Made by a program: the position numbers and the translations under genes | In this document: positions 46,751-55,562 of the stretch, piece by piece | Position numbering within the stretch: the stretch's first letter is position 1 | Layout of the letters: every line of letters begins with the position of its first letter | Notes under the pieces: model-generated | What the model saw: only the letters and a program-made list of their open reading frames with translations | What the model was told of the DNA's origin: nothing | Database searches by the model: none | From: Chloroflexota bacterium | GTDB taxonomy: Bacteria > Chloroflexota > Anaerolineae > Promineifilales > Promineifilaceae | Reading direction: 5' to 3' | Length of the DNA: 57,600 bases | Assembly (NCBI GenBank): GCA_018004935.1 | Contig: JAGNBF010000022.1 | Location: 1-57,600, forward strand

Positions 46751-49195
46751 TTAAGGCAACGCCCAAACGGTAAAGCCGGTAAAATTGGTAATAGAGCCAG
46801 GCAGTTCGTTTTCAATAAAAAATGCTGTTATTACCGCTAAATCTCCGGCGGCTACACGCCCCGAGAGATCCAGGCTATCTACCAACTGATCATTGATGAG
46901 AAAATAGCCAATATCATTCCAGGCAATAAGCGTCAGACGGTTTTCGCCCCCGGCGTCTAGATTGAGCAGATCGGTATCACCCTCAATCAGAAAAACATCC
47001 TCTTCATCCACTCGATCAATTAAAGCCCAGTAAAGGGTAGAATCGGCAACAACCCAATATTGATCCCCATTTTCCAAATGCCGGAAAGAAAAACCAGCAT
47101 CCCAATTAATTTCCTCGGTGACAGCATAAGGGTTGGTGAAAACGGCATCGGCGATGAAGTTCGTGAGCAAAACATCGGCGTTATAGGATTCAATGAAACC
47201 ATCATCCACATGCTCTAATTCCCCATCAACCGGGCCAAAATCAGGTATTTGGGACCAGATGTAAAGGTCGCTATAAGTCGTGATGGCTCCTTCGATTTCG
47301 TCTTCGGTGTAAAAACCGGTTCCCAGAGCCACATCGCCCTCATTTTGGTTACCGGTCAAATCCAAAACAGAAATAAAGTTGTTATTGAGCAAGAAATAAC
47401 CGCGATCCCCTTGCGCTACCAGGGTAAGGGTGTTGGTCTGGTTGGCTCGAAGATTAAGCAGGTTACTGACATCCCCTTCAACAACAAAATTATCACTTGT
47501 GCCCACGCGGTTATTGAGGCTCCAGTACCCACTAGAACGCATGACCAAACGCATGGCGTCATCACCTTCGACCTGGCGGAAGATGAAACCAACATCCCAA
47601 ATGCCATCCAGGGCGGTAAAGGGCACACCGAAGGTGGCCTGCATAACAAAGTCACGACTGTTGGCGTCAATGTAGTAGGTCTCGATGAAATCGTCTAATT
47701 CATGGGGTAACTGACCATTTTCCGGGCCGAAGATGGGTGGCAGGTTGATTGGGGTTGTGGGGGCTGGCGTGTCAAGTACCTGGGTGGGGGTCGCGGCCGC
47801 ATCCGGGGTTGTGTTGGGTGTGTGTGAAGGGGGTGGCGTGGCTGTACCCCGTGGGGTAATGGTGGGTCGGAACAGTGCCGTAGCCGTGCCTGCGTGGGCG
47901 GTGGCCTCAGCATTCTGTTGGGCAAGAACCGTCTCTGTCACCTGAGCAATACGCGTTCCTTCAGCATCCACAGTTACAGAGGGCGCTTCAACCACGGCCT
48001 GCGTTGCCGTTGGGGTAGCTGTGGAAGAAGCGATGATTTCTCCTAAACCATAAATTGCCGCGAGGGCTATGCCCCCTAAACAAACAAGAACAATAGCTCC
48101 CAGGGCCAGCCAGACCCAAAGGGAACGGCCACTCGTTTCGGGGGTGCTCATCACCCCCGAACTCCCTATCGCCGAGGGCAAGACCTCGGGCGGGGGAGTG
48201 ACCTGTTTAGGGGGTGGGGGTGTTTGCGGCCGCACGCCACTCCCGCCTGTTCCGGTAGAAGGAAAAGGGGGTGGGGTCTGCGGCCGCGCTATCTGCCCGC
48301 TCGTCATAGAACTGGGCATTACCCCTGTTGAAACAGAGCTTTCCACGCCACTAGAATACTCGGCAAAACGAACTCGCTGGTTAACAACCGTTACTGCCGA
48401 AGCCATTTCATCGGCTGACCCAAAGCGCTGTTCGGGCTTTTTGGCCATTGCTTTGGTGATAACATCCTGGCACTCTTGGGGCAAATCGGGGCGAATCTGG
48501 CGTAAATCGGGCACAGGATCCATGATATGTTTCATCAGGATTTTCGTCGCCGTATCCGCAATATAAGGCACGCGCCCGGTCAGCAGTTGGAAAAAGATAA
48601 CGCCCAGGGCATAAATATCACTGCGCCCATCCAGGGTAGATTCACCATGAATCTGCTCGGGACTCATATAACTGGGTGTTCCTAACATACTACCGCTGGT
48701 GGTTAGGGGCGATGCGCCCGCCGAGGAAGAGATATGAGCAATGCCAAAATCAGCCAGATAGGCATCCTCATATTGATCAAACAATACATTGTTAGGCTTG
48801 AGATCGCGGTGCACAATCCCTTGACTATGGGCGCGGTTGAGGGCTGAACTGAGGCGTTGGATGATAATCGTGGCCTGGTCTAGAGGCAATGGCCCATTTT
48901 CCAGCCGATCAGCCAGGGAGCCACCCGGCATGTAGCGCATGACCAGGAAGGGTTGTCCTTCTTCATCACCATAATCAAACACGGGCACAATAGCCGGATG
49001 ATCAAGGGCGGCGATGGTTTTAGCCTCGCGGTTAAAACGGCCAATAAATTGGGGATCATGCATGAACTCACGGGGAAGAACTTTGATCGCCACCATGCGT
49101 TCAAAGCGGGGATCATAGGCTTTGTAAACAACGGCCATTCCCCCACGACCTAATTCAGATTGGACTTCATAGCGACCAATTTTTACAGGCATCAT
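46751..49195 (-). CDS. Transmembrane Ser/Thr protein kinase (PknB-type) with two extracytoplasmic repeats
   Basis: 814 residues. Kinase domain 1-270: glycine loop ELGRGGMAVVYKAYDPR, catalytic Lys in VAIKVLP, HRDLKPNNVLFD near 135, DFG in LADFGIAH near 153, and SPEQIHGESTLDGRSDIYALG near 185-205. A Pro/Thr-rich juxtamembrane linker precedes one helix, LWVWLALGAIVLVCLGGIAL, near residue 362. Outside, after a Thr/Pro/Ala spacer, two related domains of about 130 residues each (FGVPFTALDGIWDVGFIFRQVEGDDAMRLV and NPYAVTEEINWDAGFSFRHLENGDQYWVV) resemble concanavalin-like or LamG folds, so it could sense a carbohydrate or cell-wall signal. PASTA repeats are absent. Partner candidate: the PP2C-like protein at 28.8 kb. 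Confidence 0.92.
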   Translation of the reverse strand: MMPVKIGRYEVQSELGRGGMAVVYKAYDPRFERMVAIKVLPREFMHDPQFIGRFNREAKTIAALDHPAIVPVFDYGDEEGQPFLVMRYMPGGSLADRLENGPLPLDQATIIIQRLSSALNRAHSQGIVHRDLKPNNVLFDQYEDAYLADFGIAHISSSAGASPLTTSGSMLGTPSYMSPEQIHGESTLDGRSDIYALGVIFFQLLTGRVPYIADTATKILMKHIMDPVPDLRQIRPDLPQECQDVITKAMAKKPEQRFGSADEMASAVTVVNQRVRFAEYSSGVESSVSTGVMPSSMTSGQIARPQTPPPFPSTGTGGSGVRPQTPPPPKQVTPPPEVLPSAIGSSGVMSTPETSGRSLWVWLALGAIVLVCLGGIALAAIYGLGEIIASSTATPTATQAVVEAPSVTVDAEGTRIAQVTETVLAQQNAEATAHAGTATALFRPTITPRGTATPPPSHTPNTTPDAAATPTQVLDTPAPTTPINLPPIFGPENGQLPHELDDFIETYYIDANSRDFVMQATFGVPFTALDGIWDVGFIFRQVEGDDAMRLVMRSSGYWSLNNRVGTSDNFVVEGDVSNLLNLRANQTNTLTLVAQGDRGYFLLNNNFISVLDLTGNQNEGDVALGTGFYTEDEIEGAITTYSDLYIWSQIPDFGPVDGELEHVDDGFIESYNADVLLTNFIADAVFTNPYAVTEEINWDAGFSFRHLENGDQYWVVADSTLYWALIDRVDEEDVFLIEGDTDLLNLDAGGENRLTLIAWNDIGYFLINDQLVDSLDLSGRVAAGDLAVITAFFIENELPGSITNFTGFTVWALP

Positions 49196-49595
49196 GGTTG
49201 TTTGGAATTGAATAGTAACTTCTCAGTATTTCGAAGATAACGAGTCCTGAGTTTGTCGCAGACCGTTGGTTGCAACAAGCTCAACCCATGGCTACCCTGC
49301 ATTATGGAGAAGACACATTGTTGAGTTTTTCCGAAATAATACAGGCATAGAATAGCTACCACAAAAGACCCATCCCCCCACGATCCCAGCAGGAAGAGGG
49401 AAAACCCATTCGTGTTATTTATCGCGGGCGGACGCCCGCGATAAATAACAGGGAGTTTTTGAGAATTCAGGGGGTTGACAGCAGATATACGGGCTGGTCT
49501 TGTGCCTGCCCAGGTGTACTAGTCTCCTGTAAGTTATTTAATTCTTGCTCCTTAGTCGTTACGAAGTTAGCATAAAAGGGGCAAAAAGTGGCACA
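49196..49595. other. 400-bp intergenic region with repeats
   Basis: Contains a GAGTTTGTCGCAGACC..GGTTGCAACAAGCTCAACCC block (49250-49290), the hairpin repeat at 49374-49460 and a truncated GGTTCTTTGG-type element (49461-49511). No gene is seen. Confidence 0.6.
49374..49460. repeat. GC-rich repeat with covarying hairpin, copy g
   Basis: The hairpin at 49413-49450 has a perfect 17-bp stem, TGTTATTTATCGCGGGC with its complement, and the loop GGAC. The flanking GATCCCAGCAGGAAGAGGG arm is degraded. Confidence 0.88.
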
Positions 49596-50510
49596 CTAAA
49601 TGATGACATCCAGACAGATAAGCAACAGTACAGCCATCAGGTAGTAATTGGATGACATAAAAAGGCGGCGGGCATGTTTTGGTGTGGGGGCCGCAATCAA
49701 ACGAATGTTACGGTAAAGCAACTCAATGGTCAATCCGGTAGCCAGAAGGCCATATAACCAGCCTAAACCAGGTGTTAGAATCAGACCAATCGTTGCCATG
49801 CCAGTGGGCACGGTATGAACCATCACCCACAAAGCCGATTGGCGTGGCGTAACCTGGGCAGGGAGCATAGGGAAACTGGCTTTTTGGTAATCCTGGCGGT
49901 AAAGCAAAGCCAGGCTCCAAAAGTGAGTGGGTGTCCAGAGGAAAACCAACAGGGCGAGGATAATAACCGCCACGTCATTCGGTGCGTGCGCGGCCGCGCC
50001 GCCACACATCACTGCCGCACTGCCCGCTCCCCCACCAATCACAATATTCAACAGAGTTCGGGGTTTGAGCCAGATGGTGTAGACGCCGACATAGATCAAT
50101 GCACCCAACGCCAGGTAAAAGGACAAAGCTGGATTAAAGGGTAAAACGGCCAACGTGGGGAGTGCGATGAGGGTCAGGCCAACAATCAGCACGGTATGCG
50201 GCCGCGCAATCAGCCCGGTAACAAGCGGCCGCGAACGGGTCCGGCTCATCTTCATGTCCTGATGCCGCTCCAAATATTGGTTCAATGCCGAAGCCCCAGC
50301 CGCAGACATGCCCCCTGTCACCACAACCAGTAGCAGTGTGCCCAGTCCGGGCCACCCTCTTGCCCCAAGAAACGCGCCTCCCACCGCCGCCAACAACAAC
50401 AGCGAGACCACCCGTAACTTAAACAACACCACCAGTGATTGCACCCATTGTCGCCAATCAATACGCATTGTTAAGGGTTGTGGGCTTTCACTTATTTCCA
50501 TTTCACTCAT
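49596..50510 (-). CDS. ctaB: Protoheme IX farnesyltransferase (heme O synthase)
   Basis: 304 residues. Integral membrane UbiA-family prenyltransferase that adds farnesyl diphosphate to protoheme IX to give heme O for terminal oxidases. The first Asp-rich motif region is SALNQYLERHQDMKMSRTRSRPLVTG near residues 75-100 (pattern N..D..M.RT..RP). Seven to nine hydrophobic segments follow, with LLVFLWTPTHFWSLALLYRQDYQKASFPMLP near 190-220 containing the second motif. No cytochrome oxidase gene is in the window. An insertion element (50527-50609) abuts its Shine-Dalgarno GGAG, which lies inside the element's target duplication. Confidence 0.94.
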   Translation of the reverse strand: MSEMEISESPQPLTMRIDWRQWVQSLVVLFKLRVVSLLLLAAVGGAFLGARGWPGLGTLLLVVVTGGMSAAGASALNQYLERHQDMKMSRTRSRPLVTGLIARPHTVLIVGLTLIALPTLAVLPFNPALSFYLALGALIYVGVYTIWLKPRTLLNIVIGGGAGSAAVMCGGAAAHAPNDVAVIILALLVFLWTPTHFWSLALLYRQDYQKASFPMLPAQVTPRQSALWVMVHTVPTGMATIGLILTPGLGWLYGLLATGLTIELLYRNIRLIAAPTPKHARRLFMSSNYYLMAVLLLICLDVII

Positions 50511-50526
50511 GAATAATTACTCCGTT

Positions 50527-50609
50527 GTAACTATATACGTCCTCAAGGGTTGAGCTTGTCGAAGCCCGGTGTCGCCTTCGACAGGCTCAGGCCACACCTG
50601 TATAGATAC
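50527..50609. mobile_element. 83-bp element with GTAACTATA ends, near-exact 8-bp target duplication, upstream of ctaB
   Basis: Ends GTAACTATATACG / CTGTATAGATAC. Flanks ACTCCGTT (50519-50526) and ACTCCGCT (50610-50617) match 7 of 8. The core has the same two TTGTCGAAGCC / CTTCGACAGGC blocks as 16290-16376. On the minus strand the left flank supplies the ctaB Shine-Dalgarno GGAG. Confidence 0.85.
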
Positions 50610-50621
50610 ACTCCGCTTATG

Positions 50622-50645
50622 TATACTGGCAACGGGCATAATCTG
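50622..50645. repeat. GGGCATAATCTG-family repeat, truncated copy
   Basis: TATACTGGCAACGGGCATAA-TCTG, the beginning of the family also seen at 43208-43276. Confidence 0.6.
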
Positions 50646-50789
50646 CTGAACGACGCATTTGGTGTCAACTACCTGAATCCCCAAGGATCCGAGATTATTT
50701 ATTGTACCAACCAGTCACCTCGGTGCATACAGCAATCTGTTATTGGGCACGGCTTTCCCCAAGTTAATTGAATATGCCGCTCATCGGAA

Positions 50790-50925
50790 ACGCCCTTCCC
50801 CCTAACGATTCCTGGGGGAAAGGGGGAACCTATTGGTGTCGTTTTTTGCGGGCGTACGCCCGCAAAAAACGACACGTTATCCAATTCCCTGCCTCTGGGG
50901 GCGGAGTTAGAGGTGGGGAAAAGCC
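50790..50925. repeat. GC-rich repeat with covarying hairpin, copy h
   Basis: The hairpin at 50836-50875 has a perfect 18-bp stem, GTGTCGTTTTTTGCGGGC with its complement, and the loop GTAC. Flanks: CCTTCCCCCTAACGATTCCT-GGGGGAAAGGGGG and CCTCTGGGGGCGGAGTTAGA-GGTGGGG. Confidence 0.92.
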
Positions 50926-50933
50926 GTCACTTT

Positions 50934-52457
50934 TTATGCTTGATTGATGGTCATCAGGGTAGATTCTAGCTCTTGTAGTAAAGTTTGGCTGAGTGGATCA
51001 TTTTGATCATAAAGATTTATCAGTTCCTCAGGATCATGAACTACATCATACAGTTCATACCAGGGTTCATTATCGTCATAACCAAAATAATGCACTAACT
51101 TATGGTCATCTTTAATGAGGGCAATTGTGGCCTTCGTTAGTGGCCCTGTTTTGCGATTACTTTTAGCTTCCAGAGCGTATAGACCGCGGCCGCGGCCTGA
51201 CCCGGCACCATTCAATCCCGGTAATACCTGCCCATCCCCCCACACCGGCAAAGGTTGTTGGCTTAGAGAAGCGATAGTAGGCAACAGATCAATAATACTG
51301 GTCGGTGTAAACACATCCTGCCGCTCTGTTTGTCCGGGCAGATGCACCAGCAGGGGAACCCGCAATAGTGGTTCATATAAAACGGGCGTAATGTGCCCGG
51401 AAATTCCTCGTTCAAACATCTCACCATGATCAGAGGTAATAATTACAACCGTATCGTCTAAAGTGCCCTGCTCTTCCAACTGCGTCAATAACCGCCCCAA
51501 TTCTGCATCGGTATACAATATGTATTCATCATACTGTTTCCGGTTTTGCGCCAATATTTCGGGTCGTTCACTGCCAAAGAGAGAATTTTCTTTGGGTACA
51601 GGCGTAAAACGGTCATTGGCGAAGGTGTTGATGAACTCCTGCCGGGTATTGTAAGGTGCGTGGGGGGGGTACACATGGGCATACAAAAGATAAGGATCCG
51701 CGGCCGCGGCGGTATACCGCATAAGCCAGTTAATCGCATCTTCTAGCAAAAAATAACGCGCATGACGATCCGCACGAGGTGTGCCCCGGGGAAAGGATTC
51801 CGCGTACTGCAAACGGGTGGCTTCAACCCGTTGTTCCCGCCGCATACGATCCCAAAGGGAAAGAAAGAGCGAACTGGATAAAACCCGCTCATCTTTGGGC
51901 AGAATGAGCCGCTCTCCTAAAAAAGCCACCTCAAAATCATGCGGAAAGAGCCGATCAGCCAATATCTCATCAAAAAGGGTCAGATCACGCGTGGGGACAA
52001 AATGCTCCAGGTGTTCCGCCATCTGTCCTAACAACAGGTTGACCAGGGAGTTATGGGTATAGGCGACACGGTCATAACCGGTATCAGACAGGGCTGAAAA
52101 GAGATTTTGGGCCGCAAAAGGGGTTAAAACGGTACCATTGATATGCAAAGCACGATGAGACCAGGGGTAGACACCGGTCAGCAAAGAAGCTGTCGCAGGG
52201 GTGGTGAAATTGCCGGTGGTATAATGGCGATGATAAACGGTAGCGCGATCAGCAAAACGAGCCAGATTAGGGGTTGTGTCACGGGCATACCCATAAAGAG
52301 ACGTGTGGTAAGCCGAGAAGGTGTCAAAAACCAGGAGCAAGATATTGGGATGGCCTTGTGTCTGGCTACTGGCATGGAGAAGGGGATGACGCCGCGGCCG
52401 CAATAAACCCGCCACCGCCACCGCCAATGCCCCCTGCAAAAATGTGCGCCGATTCAT
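50934..52457 (-). CDS. Tat-exported sulfatase-fold enzyme with Thr instead of Cys/Ser nucleophile
   Basis: 507 residues, last gene of the 55.0-50.9 kb operon. The N-terminus has a twin-Arg signal, NRRTFLQGALAVAVAGLL. The alkaline-phosphatase/sulfatase fold is clear: NILLLVFDTFSAYHTSLYGY near 39-58, TPNLARFADRATVYHRHYTTGNFTTPATASLLTGVYP near 63-99 and IITSDHGEMFERGISGH near 341. Sulfatases have Cys or Ser in C/S-x-P-x-R, modified to formylglycine; here the equivalent is TTPAT, so formylglycine cannot form. A Thr nucleophile is known in phosphoglycerol- and phosphoethanolamine-transferases of this superfamily, which makes a phospho-transferase more plausible than a sulfatase. Confidence 0.82.
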   Translation of the reverse strand: MNRRTFLQGALAVAVAGLLRPRRHPLLHASSQTQGHPNILLLVFDTFSAYHTSLYGYARDTTPNLARFADRATVYHRHYTTGNFTTPATASLLTGVYPWSHRALHINGTVLTPFAAQNLFSALSDTGYDRVAYTHNSLVNLLLGQMAEHLEHFVPTRDLTLFDEILADRLFPHDFEVAFLGERLILPKDERVLSSSLFLSLWDRMRREQRVEATRLQYAESFPRGTPRADRHARYFLLEDAINWLMRYTAAAADPYLLYAHVYPPHAPYNTRQEFINTFANDRFTPVPKENSLFGSERPEILAQNRKQYDEYILYTDAELGRLLTQLEEQGTLDDTVVIITSDHGEMFERGISGHITPVLYEPLLRVPLLVHLPGQTERQDVFTPTSIIDLLPTIASLSQQPLPVWGDGQVLPGLNGAGSGRGRGLYALEAKSNRKTGPLTKATIALIKDDHKLVHYFGYDDNEPWYELYDVVHDPEELINLYDQNDPLSQTLLQELESTLMTINQA

Positions 52458-52466
52458 TCCTTACTC

Positions 52467-53045
52467 CTAAAAAAGATTACGAACAACCATGACTATCGCC
52501 CCACTCACGGCCAAAAACAGGTAAAGAGCGGCCAGCGGCTCAAGCCGGGCGACAAAGATCAGCACCCACTGCTCTAACCGCTGGCTCAAGCGAGCATAGT
52601 AAGACAACAACCCAATAGATACCAGATATGTCACCAACCAGGCCATTTTAAAACTTAAGCTGATCGCCCAAAAGGCTTCAAACTTGAAATGAAGCGCTAA
52701 CGCCCAGAGAGAACTCAGCAAAACAAACAGCGTCCCTTGAAAAACGATATGATCACGTAACCAACGACCGGGCAAGGTAACAGCCAGGAATAAGAGGATA
52801 AGCCAGATAATCACCGTCTCCAGCAGAGCAAAGGCTTCAATGTAGGCCACAACACCCACTAAATCCCAAATGGGCAGGCGCAAAAACAAAACGGGCAGTT
52901 CACGCAACAAAATCACAACTGCCCATACCTGTACAGGCAACAGACAAATGGTGAAAAGTTGCCAGAGCAACGGTCGGGAAAGTCCCGCCACACTAAAGAT
53001 AGCCCAACTCTTTGAGTCTTTCCTGGACGACTTCTTGTTCTTCAT
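52467..53045 (-). CDS. Polytopic membrane protein in the alkaline-phosphatase-superfamily operon
   Basis: 192 residues with about five transmembrane helices (LLWQLFTICLLPVQVWAVVI, YIEAFALLETVIIWLILLFLA, FVLLSSLWALALHF, MAWLVTYLVSIGLLSYYA, AALYLFLAVSGAIVMVV) and a short basic N-terminus. It has no recognised family. The ATG at 53045 overlaps the upstream gene by 53 bp and has no Shine-Dalgarno. A GTG at 52991, directly after the upstream stop (TAGTGTG), would give a start by reinitiation without overlap; both are possible. The C-terminus is 9 bp from the start of the sulfatase-fold gene. Confidence 0.7.
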   Translation of the reverse strand: MKNKKSSRKDSKSWAIFSVAGLSRPLLWQLFTICLLPVQVWAVVILLRELPVLFLRLPIWDLVGVVAYIEAFALLETVIIWLILLFLAVTLPGRWLRDHIVFQGTLFVLLSSLWALALHFKFEAFWAISLSFKMAWLVTYLVSIGLLSYYARLSQRLEQWVLIFVARLEPLAALYLFLAVSGAIVMVVRNLF

Positions 53046-54822
53046 CGCTTAAAGGGGGGGGAGTAATTTCACGAGCGGCCACCGCTTTACCAATAACTAA
53101 TAGCGGTATGTCTTGATAAGTTGGCTGGGGAAATTGTTGTAACAAATCTGGCGCGAATAGGACACCCGGTACGGCTTCAGCCGCAAAACAATGATCCCCA
53201 TGCCAATGATCATGGTTCAATTCCAGACTGGTGTTGGCCCATCCACCCACACCCGTCTCAGCCGAAGCCCGATAACCCGGCGCATAACCCACCACCAGAT
53301 CTGGCCCGTAGGAAGCCAGGGGGCCGGAATAAGCCTCAGCCTGCGTCAACACCTGTTGTACCACAGCCTGCCCATCTGGCCCGCGCCACTCTAATAATTG
53401 TTGCCTGATCCGTTGGGAAAGGGTAGCGACGTTTTCGGGCATAACCATCCCCTGACCCTCGCGCCCAACCTGATTCAAATAGAGGCTATTAAGACCAAGC
53501 GCATACGCCTGGGTTTGCCCCCAGGTAACGGTAGAAAAACTGTCGGTAGTGGCAGGCACCGCGGCCGCGAAATACCCCTGCTCCATCAACCACCGATTCA
53601 AATGCACCTTATAGCGAAACTCGCCAAACCCATGATCAGAAACCACCATCAGGCGGGCCTTACTCTTGGTGGCGGCCAATTTCTGCTTCACCCGCCCAAC
53701 CAGGCCATCCAGCCGCATATACCATGCTTCCACCACATCTGGTCGCGTGCGCCAGAACATATGCTGGATCCGATCCAACGAATCAAACACACTGGCCAAA
53801 ACACCTTCACGAAATTCACCCAACAGATGGAGTAAAATCGCCTCCCGGGTGGCAAAAATATCCTGGCACAGTGCCAAAAACTGTTCGTCGGAGATGCACC
53901 CATCTTCCAGGCCAGTGGTATCTTGCGGCCAACCCAATGTCAGAAAGGGGCCAAATTGTCGCCATAAACTCTGAATAAACGGGCGCGGCGTGCCATAATG
54001 CCAGGGTGACGCCAGCGGGTGAATTTGTAGTGGCAGGAAATACAGCCGCACTTCCCCTTTGATCTGGCTCAAAATGAGCCGGGTTACTACTTTAACCCCA
54101 AAAAACCAACCGGTCTTGAAGGTCAATTCTATAACCGGACTCCACCGCCCTAACCGCAGATCAAGGGTATGTCCACCCACCCGGCAGGTAGCCGATTGTT
54201 CATCTTTAATCTGTAACTCCAGGTCCAAAGTTGTTTCCTGGTAATTTTGCCCTTTCTTTTGCACCGGCCCGGCTAACTGACCCCGGTAACTCATCCGGGA
54301 ACCCGGCTGGAGTAAGGCCGTGCGAGTTTTGCCCACACGAGGCAGGCGCTGTGGATCATTAGTAAAGAGTGTGCCCACCCCCAAACGGCCATGAATGTCT
54401 GGTGTACCGAGGCCGGGGGTGGTGCGGACAGGGGATCGCGGCCGCGCCGGGAACATCGCAGGCCACCACAACGCCGTAGCCGGATACCCATCCGCCACCG
54501 CCTGATCAAATAATGTGCTGGCATTAAAAGGGGGCACAAACTGTAAACCCAACAGGCTCTTCTGCGCTGGCAGTAAGGAAACTGTGAGATGATACGTCGC
54601 TGGTGAGCGATGCACAAAGTCAAAAACACCGTGTACACCCGGATTGGCTCCCGTAGCAATGCTGGTCCAGGAGACCTCACTCTGGGGGGGATTGGCCACC
54701 GCCAGGGGAGCATAACCCTGACCCAAAACAAAACTTCCCAGATGGGGAAGCCGATTTTGCTCATAGAGACGTTCAAAAACCAGGGGGGAGAAGGCGTCAA
54801 GCCCAATCAGAACTGTTTTCAT
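52993..54822 (-). CDS. Alkaline-phosphatase-superfamily (type I phosphodiesterase-like) protein
   Basis: 609 residues. The metal-binding and nucleophile motifs of nucleotide pyrophosphatase/phosphodiesterase-like proteins are visible: VLIGLDAFSPLVFERL at residues 4-19, the nucleophile segment PPQSEVSWTSIATGANPG near 45-62, FDSLDRIQHMFW near 345-358, and VVSDHGFGEFRYKVHL near 392. A further His, in HDHWHGDHCF near 540, completes the second metal site. No signal peptide is seen, so it may be cytoplasmic or associated with the small membrane protein whose gene overlaps it by ATGA (54819-54822). Substrate unknown. Confidence 0.85.
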   Translation of the reverse strand: MKTVLIGLDAFSPLVFERLYEQNRLPHLGSFVLGQGYAPLAVANPPQSEVSWTSIATGANPGVHGVFDFVHRSPATYHLTVSLLPAQKSLLGLQFVPPFNASTLFDQAVADGYPATALWWPAMFPARPRSPVRTTPGLGTPDIHGRLGVGTLFTNDPQRLPRVGKTRTALLQPGSRMSYRGQLAGPVQKKGQNYQETTLDLELQIKDEQSATCRVGGHTLDLRLGRWSPVIELTFKTGWFFGVKVVTRLILSQIKGEVRLYFLPLQIHPLASPWHYGTPRPFIQSLWRQFGPFLTLGWPQDTTGLEDGCISDEQFLALCQDIFATREAILLHLLGEFREGVLASVFDSLDRIQHMFWRTRPDVVEAWYMRLDGLVGRVKQKLAATKSKARLMVVSDHGFGEFRYKVHLNRWLMEQGYFAAAVPATTDSFSTVTWGQTQAYALGLNSLYLNQVGREGQGMVMPENVATLSQRIRQQLLEWRGPDGQAVVQQVLTQAEAYSGPLASYGPDLVVGYAPGYRASAETGVGGWANTSLELNHDHWHGDHCFAAEAVPGVLFAPDLLQQFPQPTYQDIPLLVIGKAVAAREITPPPLSDEEQEVVQERLKELGYL

Positions 54823-55028
54823 TCAGCGGATGACTCATCATCCCGAGAGGGTTGGTCATGGCCTCTTTCTCGCCAGGAGCGGCGGAATCTGGCCCAGAGC
54901 ATCTTCACTTGACTGGAGAAGAAAAAGAGGGCACCAGAGAGAAGTACGAACGCGGCCGCGAGCAGTTGGAACAACATCCCACCACTGTTAGGGTCAATAT
55001 ACGCCAACAAAAAGGGCAAATGAGACAT
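54819..55028 (-). CDS. Small membrane protein with N-terminal AYIDPNSGG motif
   Basis: 69 residues. The start MSHLPFLLAYIDPNSGGMLF, a single helix FQLLAAAFVLLSGALFFFSS and a basic/acidic tail define a small inner-membrane protein. The YIDP(N/G)SG motif followed by one helix is a recurrent small neighbour of alkaline-phosphatase-superfamily genes in bacteria. Its stop overlaps the next start in ATGA, so translation of the enzyme is probably coupled to it. It is the first gene of the operon, and the 1.1-kb upstream region presumably holds the promoter. One GCGGCCGC lies inside. Confidence 0.8.
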   Translation of the reverse strand: MSHLPFLLAYIDPNSGGMLFQLLAAAFVLLSGALFFFSSQVKMLWARFRRSWRERGHDQPSRDDESSAE

Positions 55029-55325
55029 CTAGCATTTCCTTCATTTTAGGATTTACGGGGTTACTCGAGTCGGTCTCCTGACCGTGCCCCCCCATTATTT
55101 CTGAACGATGACTTAGGTTTGCCACTACTGAGCAAACCCAATATCAGACTATTTTGTGACTCGTGCATAAGCCTGGCCCAATAGCTAAAAGTTAGACTTT
55201 CAACTATTTCCAGCAAATTGCCAAGAGTAATTGTCTACAACCCCTCTCTACCCGTCAAATTTGTTGACCCTGCGCCCAGGGCCTTTCCAAAGTTCGATTT
55301 TTTAGCCCTGGCCTATACCAGTGAT

Positions 55326-55550
55326 GGCTTTCCCCCACCCCTAACCCCGCCCCCAGGGGCGGGAAATTTGATGAAGTGTCGTTTTTTGAGGGCGTATGCC
55401 CTCAAAAAACGACACATATAGGTTCTCCCTTCGATCCCAGACGGAAGGGGGGAAACCCAACGGCGCGGTTTGGCGAGCGTCCGCTCGCTAAACCGCGCCG
55501 AAAATAGTTCCCCGCCCCCAGGGGCGGGGTTAGGGGTGGGGGTGGCCTTG
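55326..55550. repeat. Double GC-rich repeat with two covarying hairpins, copies i and j
   Basis: The outer arms CCCCCACCCCTAACCCCGCC and GGCGGGGTTAGGGGTGGGGG are mutual inverses. Hairpin i (55376-55415): 18-bp stem GTGTCGTTTTTTGAGGGC, loop GTAT. Hairpin j (55462-55499): 17-bp stem GGCGCGGTTTGGCGAGC with one G-T wobble, loop GTCC. Between them is CCCTTCGATCCCAGACGGAA-GGGGG. Stem i differs from stem h at one pair (C-G in h, A-T in i), changed on both strands. Confidence 0.93.
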
Positions 55551-55562
55551 GATAAACCCAAT

